Origin: Paracoccaceae bacterium
Lineage (GTDB): Bacteria > Pseudomonadota > Alphaproteobacteria > Rhodobacterales > Rhodobacteraceae
DNA: 6,221 bases
Direction of reading: 5' to 3'
Assembly (NCBI GenBank): GCA_019090405.1
Contig: JAHRVZ010000441.1
Location: 1 to 6,221, forward strand
Shown: positions 1 through 4,717 of the stretch, one piece after another
Layout: each line of letters begins with the position of its first letter
How positions within the stretch are numbered: the first letter of the stretch is position 1
The notes under the pieces: model-generated
The model's input: the letters and a program-made list of their open reading frames with translations, nothing else
The model's database searches: none
Told to the model about the DNA's origin: nothing
Position numbers and translations under genes: made by a program

Positions 1-1091
1 AAAGCAGACAGTTTGCCCGCCTGCACCAAATCGGCCTGCGCCTGTTTCAACGCAGCTTCGGCCTCTTGCCGTTCAGCCACTTCCAGACGCAATTGTTTGT
101 TGCTGGCCGAAAGAGCCTGCGTGCGCTTTTTCACCCGGCTTTCCAGTTTGACATTGGCCAATGCCAAGGTGCGGCGGCGTTCGGTTGCCAGATACAATAA
201 CGCCCCAAACGCCAGACAAATCGCAAGAACGGCAGAGGCCTGCAATGCCGCCAACCGGCGGGCGGGCGCGACACTTACCAAAACTTCGCCGCGCAACCCA
301 ACAACCGGCAGATCCTGTTCCAGATGCAGCGCACGCCTTGGCAGATATGGCCCCCAGCCCAATTGCCAGACCTCATGGCCGCCAATTTGCTGCACCGCAA
401 ACGGCAACATCGCACCATCAACCGGGATCAACCCCGGCACGTCCGGACCCCGTTGCCAAAACAACAACTCAGAGCGGTTGGAAATAAACACCTGCCCCGA
501 CATATCGGTAAAATACACTGCCGGATTACTGCCCCGCCAATTCCATTCCACGTCTTCGATGTCAGCCACAATAATCAGCACCCCACGCACCAACCCGTTC
601 GCATCAAACGTCGGGGCGGCATATATAAAGGCGCGCAAATTCAGGGCGCCAACAAGCCCGTGATCGCTCCCAAGAGCGCCATGCATCGCACGTTGAAAAT
701 AGGCCGTGTCGCTAACATCGCGTCCCAGCACACCATGCGCCGCCGCCTGAACAACGCCTGCGACATCCACGAACATCACATCAAGTGCTGCTGTTTTATC
801 CGCGATCTCCAGCAACAGCCTTTGCGCCGCCTGCTGTCGGTCAATATCCTGCAACCCGCTCAAACCCGGATGGTCCGCCGTCAGCACCGCCAGTTCCTGA
901 TAGCCCTGCAATTGAGTGCTAAGCCGGTCACTTGCCAGCGCCAGATCGCTTTTCGCCCGACGTGCCAGTTGATCCAGCGCCTGACGATAGCCGTAATACC
1001 AGACGCCGGCACTCAACGCCGCCACACCCAGCAAAAAAGCCAGAATTATCCACCGTCGTTGATAGCGTCTTTGATCTTGCGATGTGGTCAT
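1..1091 (-). CDS. DctB-like sensor histidine kinase, N-terminal part (cut by left window edge)
   Basis: This is the first 363 codons of an inner-membrane two-component sensor kinase, read leftwards from the ATG at 1089-1091 and running off the window. An in-frame TAA lies four codons upstream of that ATG, so the start is well bounded, although no clear Shine-Dalgarno precedes it. A basic N-terminus is followed by membrane helix 1 (about residues 14-34). A periplasmic PDC/dCache-type sensor region follows (about 40-270), including DVMFVDVAG near 104-112, GRDVSDTAYFQRA near 123-135 and a GVLIIVADIEDVEW strand near 170-183. Membrane helix 2 lies at about 283-302, then a long polar coiled coil (about 305-355) ending in ADLVQAGKLSA, the run-up to the phosphoacceptor-histidine box in DctB kinases. 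The histidine and ATPase domains lie outside the window. Family knowledge: DctB senses C4-dicarboxylates and phosphorylates DctD. The sensor core departs from the usual DctB pattern, so the ligand is uncertain. Confidence 0.87.
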   Translation of the reverse strand, partial: MTTSQDQRRYQRRWIILAFLLGVAALSAGVWYYGYRQALDQLARRAKSDLALASDRLSTQLQGYQELAVLTADHPGLSGLQDIDRQQAAQRLLLEIADKTAALDVMFVDVAGVVQAAAHGVLGRDVSDTAYFQRAMHGALGSDHGLVGALNLRAFIYAAPTFDANGLVRGVLIIVADIEDVEWNWRGSNPAVYFTDMSGQVFISNRSELLFWQRGPDVPGLIPVDGAMLPFAVQQIGGHEVWQLGWGPYLPRRALHLEQDLPVVGLRGEVLVSVAPARRLAALQASAVLAICLAFGALLYLATERRRTLALANVKLESRVKKRTQALSASNKQLRLEVAERQEAEAALKQAQADLVQAGKLSA

Positions 1092-1149
1092 TTTGTCAGC
1101 TTATCAAACCAAGGCTTGCATTGACCAGAGAGCTTGGCATTTTAGCGCC
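1092..1149. promoter_or_regulatory. Divergent intergenic region between the sensor kinase and P450 genes
   Basis: These 58 bp separate the kinase start (1091, minus) from the P450 start (1150, plus) and must hold signals for both, if both are transcribed from here. A short inverted repeat is visible: CCAAG at 1109-1113 pairs with CTTGG at 1133-1137 around a 19-base loop, with TTGACC at 1121-1126 inside it. TTGACC resembles a -35 element, but a good -10 at normal spacing would fall almost on the P450 start codon and none is obvious. Neither gene has a convincing ribosome binding site here. Any operator or promoter call is weak; the region is defined mainly by gene orientation. Confidence 0.35.
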
Positions 1150-2328
1150 ATGAAAACACTCCATCAATCCCCGACTGATCCAGCGTTTGTTCAGAACCCC
1201 TATCCATTTTATGACGCGGCGCGTACGGGTGGACCTTTGCAATATTGGGCCGACTACAACATGGTTGCGGCCTTCAGCCATGAAACCGTGCAAACCCTGC
1301 TCAAAGATCGCCGCTTTGGCCGTGAAATCCCAACCGAATTGGCCAGCCCCGGTCCCGACCACCTTGCACCCTTCCACAAGGTCGAAGCCACCTCGATGCT
1401 GGATGCCGAACCACCGCGCCACACCCGCCTGCGATCGCTGATCCTGCGTGCTTTTACGTCACGCCAGATCACCGCAATGGTGCCGGACATCACAACCCTT
1501 AGCCATCAGCTGATCGACGCCTTTCCAGATGAACCCTTTGATCTGATCCCGGCCTATTGCAGCCAGATCCCGGTGATCGTCATTGCGCGCCTGCTTGGCG
1601 TTCCCGAAGCCATGGCTCCACAATTGCTAAGCTGGTCTCACGACATGGTGGCGATGTATCAGGCCAGCCGCACCCGCGCGACCGAGGATGCGGCGGCCCT
1701 TGCCTCAAGCGAATTCAGCGCCTTTCTGAACGACTATATCAACAGTCGCCGCGCCACCCCCAAAGACGACCTGATCACCCGCCTGATCGCCGCCGAAGAG
1801 GACGGCGAAAAGCTGTCAACAGACGAACTGATCGGAACCTGCATTCTGCTGTTGAATGCCGGCCACGAGGCCACCGTCCATTCCCTTGCCAATGGCGTCA
1901 AAACCCTGTTGGAAACCGGAACTGACCCAACATCCCTGACCCAACAAAACATCGCAAAAACCACCGAAGAAATCCTCCGCTTTGACCCGCCTCTGCACAT
2001 GTTCACGCGCTATGCCTATGAAACAATTACGATCTTTGGCCACACCTTCCAGCGCGGCGATCAGGTCGCATTGATGTTGGGTGCCGCCAATCGTGATCCG
2101 AAAACATGGGACAATCCGAACACATTCGATCCCGCCCGACCAATCCAGACAAACGCCAGCTTTGGCGGCGGCTTGCATTTCTGCGTCGGAGCACCCCTTG
2201 CCCGTCAGGAACTCCAAATCGCGCTGCCCATTTTGTTTGATCGCTGCCCCAACCTGACCCAGACAGCGCCAAGCTATGCCAACACTTACCATTTTCACGG
2301 GCTAACCAACCTCATGGTCTCAAAATAG
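1150..2328 (+). CDS. Cytochrome P450, soluble bacterial type
   Basis: This encodes a complete 392-residue haem-thiolate monooxygenase, a normal length for soluble class I bacterial P450s, which normally take electrons from a ferredoxin and its reductase. Visible hallmarks: the C-helix segment PPRHTRLR (88-95); the I-helix AGHEAT (237-242); the K-helix ExxR motif EEILR with E274 and R277; and the haem-binding loop FGGGLHFCVG (338-347), a perfect FxxGxHxCxG with proximal thiolate Cys345. The ATG at 1150 is preferred over an in-frame ATG at 1084. It gives the family-typical N-terminus (SPTDPAFVQNPYPFYDAAR), whereas the longer form would overlap the divergent kinase start. No strong Shine-Dalgarno precedes it. 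In the I-helix, Ala241 follows the acidic Glu240 where many P450s have the oxygen-activating threonine; Thr242 comes next. No signal peptide or membrane anchor is seen, so it should be cytosolic. No ferredoxin or reductase gene is in the window, and the substrate cannot be inferred. Confidence 0.95.
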   Translation: MKTLHQSPTDPAFVQNPYPFYDAARTGGPLQYWADYNMVAAFSHETVQTLLKDRRFGREIPTELASPGPDHLAPFHKVEATSMLDAEPPRHTRLRSLILRAFTSRQITAMVPDITTLSHQLIDAFPDEPFDLIPAYCSQIPVIVIARLLGVPEAMAPQLLSWSHDMVAMYQASRTRATEDAAALASSEFSAFLNDYINSRRATPKDDLITRLIAAEEDGEKLSTDELIGTCILLLNAGHEATVHSLANGVKTLLETGTDPTSLTQQNIAKTTEEILRFDPPLHMFTRYAYETITIFGHTFQRGDQVALMLGAANRDPKTWDNPNTFDPARPIQTNASFGGGLHFCVGAPLARQELQIALPILFDRCPNLTQTAPSYANTYHFHGLTNLMVSK

Positions 2329-2397
2329 AAAAGACCCAAACTATTTCTTCTCGTCCCAAATACTCAAAATCAAACATTTACCAACTTAACTGCGCTC
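2329..2397. other. AT-rich gap between convergent P450 and Lrp/AsnC genes
   Basis: This 69-bp spacer lies between the stop of the P450 gene and the stop of the convergent regulator gene and is clearly richer in A/T than its flanks. A transcription terminator would be expected, but I found no stable GC-rich stem followed by a T-run on either strand. Termination may be Rho-dependent or rely on a weak structure not visible by eye. Confidence 0.5.
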
Positions 2398-2874
2398 TCA
2401 CTTTGTCGAATCGACCAAAGGCAACATCGTCGTCGACTTGATCTCTTCCATCGACAACAACGCGGTCACATTGAACACTTTCACCTCAGATATCAGCGCC
2501 TGATAAAACTCGTCATACGCCCTTGCATTTCGCACTCTCACTTTCAGGATGTAATCAATATCGCCCGCCAGCCGATGCGCCTCCTGCACTTCAGGGCGAT
2601 CTTGCAGCGCCTGCAAAAACGCCGCCTGCCAGTCGGCTTCATGCTCTGATGTGCGGATCAACACAAAGAAACAGGCCTCAAACCCCAGGGCTTCGGCATC
2701 CAGAACAACGGTCTGTTGTCCAATCACCCCGGCCTCTCGTAATTTGCGGATCCGATTCCACACAGGGGTCTTGGAACTGCCCACCCGAACCGCGATATCG
2801 TCAAGTGACTGGCTTGCATCACGCTGCAGCTCTACCAGGATTTTCCGGTCTGTATCATCTATCCGAACTGTCAT
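2398..2874 (-). CDS. Lrp/AsnC family transcriptional regulator
   Basis: This encodes a 158-residue DNA-binding protein, the standard size for the Lrp/AsnC (feast/famine) family. The N-terminal helix-turn-helix domain starts at IDDTDRKILVELQRDA (5-20), with the recognition part around SSKTPVWNRIRKLREAGVIG (33-52). The C-terminal RAM effector-binding domain spans roughly 63-150 and carries the characteristic AGDIDYILKV segment (103-112). The start is set at the ATG at 2872-2874. A GAAGGG Shine-Dalgarno lies nine bases upstream (2884-2889 on the minus strand), and the domain then begins at the usual distance from the N-terminus. An in-frame GTG at 2919 would add 15 residues of atypical sequence and is less likely. 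The gene is divergent from cysG across 146 bp. Family members are often autoregulated and control adjacent divergent genes, so a role in regulating the siroheme/sulfite reductase operon, perhaps in response to an amino acid such as cysteine, is an inference from position only. Confidence 0.93.
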   Translation of the reverse strand: MTVRIDDTDRKILVELQRDASQSLDDIAVRVGSSKTPVWNRIRKLREAGVIGQQTVVLDAEALGFEACFFVLIRTSEHEADWQAAFLQALQDRPEVQEAHRLAGDIDYILKVRVRNARAYDEFYQALISEVKVFNVTALLSMEEIKSTTMLPLVDSTK

Positions 2875-3020
2875 TCCTGAAATCCCTTCACCCTTAGGCC
2901 ATTTGTTCCACTTCGCCACCTAATCAGAACAAACGTCCTTATCTATTCCAACATATGGTAACTTAGCGGGATAATTTCCTATATTCACATAGAAGTCAAA
3001 CAGCCAGCCGAGCCATCAAA
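2875..3020. promoter_or_regulatory. Divergent regulatory region between Lrp/AsnC gene and cysG operon
   Basis: These 146 bp should contain the promoters of both the regulator and the cysG operon. The part nearest cysG (about 2940-3000) is distinctly AT-rich, as expected for Lrp-type targets. Candidate -10 hexamers toward cysG are GATAAT (2970-2975) and TATATT (2980-2985), each one mismatch from TATAAT, but neither has a good -35 at 16-18 bp. A short dyad CTAT-N6-ATAG at 2979-2992 overlaps the second -10 and could be a half-conserved Lrp-like operator. No strong Shine-Dalgarno precedes cysG. The minus-strand side carries the regulator's ribosome binding site at 2884-2889. Gene orientation supports the region; the individual elements are tentative. 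Confidence 0.45.
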
Positions 3021-4409
3021 ATGCAACATTTTCCGATCTTCCTTGACTTGAACGCGCGCGCCGTCGTGTTGTCCGGCGGTGGCGATGCAGCTTTGGCCAA
3101 ACTGCGACTGCTTTTGAAAACCAATGCCAACCTGACAGTCTTTGCCAGCTTGCCAGCCCCGGAAATCGAAAACTGGGCGCAAGTGGGCAAGCTTACATTG
3201 ATCCGTCGACCTGTTGCGGATGGTGACATCTCCAGCGCCACGCTTTTTTATGCCGCTAACGAAACCCCAGCCGAAGACACCCGTGTGGCCAAACTTGCCC
3301 GCAATGCCGGTGCCTTGGTCAATATCGTTGATAACCTGCAAGACAGCGACTTTATAACCCCAGCCATCGTTGACCGCACGCCCGTCACCGTCGCCATCGG
3401 CACCGAGGGCACCGCCCCCGTGCTTGCCCGCTCCCTAAAGGCTGAACTAGAGGCGCGGTTGCCCACCTCGATCGGCCCGCTTGCGCGTATCGGCAAATCC
3501 GCCCGCGCGCTGGCGATGAAACTTCCAGTCGGACGCGCCCGCCGTGATTTCTGGGCCGAGTTCTTTGCAAGCACCGGTCCCAAAGCCATCGCCAAAGGCG
3601 AAGCCGCCGTAAAACCCGCCCTGAACGCGCTGCTTGATCGCCACCTGTCACGCGCTGCACGCCCGGGCCATGTCGCGTTTGTTGGCGCAGGGCCAGGTGA
3701 TCCTGACCTGCTCACCATGAAAGCGCGCCGTGCGCTGGATGAGGCAGATGTGGTCATTCACGACCGCCTGATCAGTTCCGAAATTCTGGACCTTTCCCGC
3801 CGCGAAGCCACCATCATCGTCGCCGGCAAACAAGGCTTTGGCCCAGCCATGGCACAGGACGATATCAACGCCCTGATTGTGCAACATGCAGGGCTTGGCT
3901 CGCAGGTCGTTCGGCTTAAATCCGGCGACGCCACTGTCTTTGGCCGTCTGGACGAAGAAATCGACGCCTGTGATGCGGCCCGGATCAGTTGGAACATCGT
4001 CCCCGGTATTACCGCCGCCTCAGCCTCGGTTGCGGCCCTTGGTCAAAGCCTGACCAAACGCGGGCGCAATTCATCCGTTCGCTTTCTCACCGGCCACGAC
4101 ACGCGCGGCTTTGCCGATCACGACTGGGCCGCCCTTGCGCGTCCGGGCGAAGTTGCCGCGATCTACATGGGCAAGAAATCCGCCCGCTTTGTTCAGGGTC
4201 GTCTACTGATGCATGGTGCCGACCGTGCCACGCCTGTCAGCGTCATTGAAAACGCCTCGCGCGCTGATCAACGCATTCTGGACACCACATTGGCCAGCCT
4301 GCCCGCAGATCTGGCCGATGCCGGATTTGATGGCCCTGCCCTGACCTTTTATGGCCTCGCCCCACGCGCGGCCCACGCCCTTTCACAATTGCAAATGGAG
4401 ACAGCCTGA
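3021..4409 (+). CDS. cysG: Siroheme synthase CysG (uroporphyrinogen-III methyltransferase / precorrin-2 dehydrogenase / ferrochelatase)
   Basis: This encodes a 462-residue trifunctional cytosolic enzyme making siroheme from uroporphyrinogen III: two SAM-dependent methylations to precorrin-2, NAD-dependent oxidation to sirohydrochlorin, and Fe2+ insertion. The length matches enterobacterial CysG (457). The N-terminal half (about 1-205) is the dehydrogenase/chelatase: MQHFPIFLDL, the nucleotide-binding LSGGGDAALAK (17-27), and NIVD (101-104) with the catalytic Asp at 104, followed by TPAIVDRTPVTVAI and GTAPVLAR. The C-terminal half (about 217-450) is the methyltransferase: VGAGPGDPDLLTMKA (221-235), HDRL with Asp248, AGK with Lys270, VPGITAAS (327-334) and IYMGKKS (381-387). 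Deviations from the enterobacterial enzyme include Thr128 where Ser128 is found, and LKSGDATVFGRLDEE instead of LKGGDPFIFGRGGEE. It is the first gene of the operon; its TGA overlaps the next ATG by one base (TGATG). The product supplies cofactor to the reductase encoded downstream. Confidence 0.96.
   Translation: MQHFPIFLDLNARAVVLSGGGDAALAKLRLLLKTNANLTVFASLPAPEIENWAQVGKLTLIRRPVADGDISSATLFYAANETPAEDTRVAKLARNAGALVNIVDNLQDSDFITPAIVDRTPVTVAIGTEGTAPVLARSLKAELEARLPTSIGPLARIGKSARALAMKLPVGRARRDFWAEFFASTGPKAIAKGEAAVKPALNALLDRHLSRAARPGHVAFVGAGPGDPDLLTMKARRALDEADVVIHDRLISSEILDLSRREATIIVAGKQGFGPAMAQDDINALIVQHAGLGSQVVRLKSGDATVFGRLDEEIDACDAARISWNIVPGITAASASVAALGQSLTKRGRNSSVRFLTGHDTRGFADHDWAALARPGEVAAIYMGKKSARFVQGRLLMHGADRATPVSVIENASRADQRILDTTLASLPADLADAGFDGPALTFYGLAPRAAHALSQLQMETA
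4397..4401 (+). promoter_or_regulatory. Ribosome binding site of the DUF2849 gene inside cysG
   Basis: GGAGA lies within the last codons of cysG, seven bases before the ATG at 4409. Together with the TGATG stop/start overlap it supports translation of the small gene by coupling to cysG and fixes its start. Confidence 0.7.
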
Positions 4410-4717
4410 TGTCCCGCCCATTCACACCCAAAATTGTCACTGCCTCTGACTTGCTTGATGGCGATGTGATCTATCAGACCGTCGATGATCACTGGTCCCG
4501 CCAGCTGGCCGACGCTGAAATCATCACAGATGAGGCCCACGCCCAGTTGCGCCTGCTCAATGCCGAGCAACAGCAAGAAACCACTGTCGGCGCCTATCTG
4601 GCCGACATTGCCATTGGCGAAAACGGCCCCGAACCTGTGCATTTTCGCGAAGAATTTCGCCGCACCGGACCGTCCAACTATGCTCACGGAAAACAGGAAG
4701 ACCTTAGCCATGTATAA
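4409..4717 (+). CDS. DUF2849 domain protein, small conserved partner of the siroheme/sulfite reductase operon
   Basis: This encodes a 102-residue acidic, soluble protein with no signal peptide, membrane segment or cysteine. I recognise the N-terminal two-thirds as DUF2849 from the pattern VTASDLLDGDVIYQTVDDHW (10-29) followed by SRQLADAEIITDEAHAQLRL (30-49) and VGAYLADIA. The tail (about 75-102) is charged and looks less structured. Its function is not known. The start is supported by the TGATG overlap with cysG and a GGAGA Shine-Dalgarno at 4397-4401. Its last eight bases overlap the reductase gene, so the three proteins are probably made in coordinated amounts. Inference from context: an accessory factor for siroheme delivery, reductase assembly or stability, or electron-donor docking. 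The lack of cysteines makes a metal-sulfur carrier role unlikely. The domain assignment is from memory of the family pattern. Confidence 0.88.
   Translation: MSRPFTPKIVTASDLLDGDVIYQTVDDHWSRQLADAEIITDEAHAQLRLLNAEQQQETTVGAYLADIAIGENGPEPVHFREEFRRTGPSNYAHGKQEDLSHV
4695..4700 (+). promoter_or_regulatory. Ribosome binding site of the nitrite/sulfite reductase gene
   Basis: AGGAAG sits nine bases before the ATG at 4710, inside the end of the DUF2849 gene. It decides the reductase start and shows that the eight-base gene overlap is genuine rather than a mis-set start. Confidence 0.75.

Noticed and set aside
13..1124. Plus-strand open frames opposite the sensor kinase (13-663, 161-487, 324-1124)
   Set aside because: Their translations are rich in Arg, Gln, His, Pro and Thr with no recognisable domain. 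The minus strand carries a continuous kinase frame with clear family motifs and membrane helices across the same bases.
1084..1149. Longer P450 start at the upstream in-frame ATG (1084)
   Set aside because: The 22 extra residues are atypical for the family and would overlap the divergent kinase start codon. The ATG at 1150 gives the usual P450 N-terminus.
1816..2298. Minus-strand 160-codon open frame opposite the P450
   Set aside because: It overlaps the I-helix, ExxR and haem-loop coding region of a clear P450 and shows no domain pattern of its own; it is a GC-rich shadow frame.
2329..2397. Bidirectional terminator between the convergent genes
   Set aside because: No stem with adequate GC pairing followed by a T-run could be found on either strand, so no terminator is called.
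2875..2919. Longer regulator start at the in-frame GTG (2919)
   Set aside because: It adds 15 residues unlike Lrp/AsnC N-termini, while the ATG at 2874 has a GAAGGG ribosome binding site at good spacing.
2946..2966. Palindrome centred on CATATG (2952-2957) as an operator
   Set aside because: Beyond the six-base core, which is an NdeI-like self-complementary hexamer, the flanks do not pair, so it is no more than a chance hexamer.
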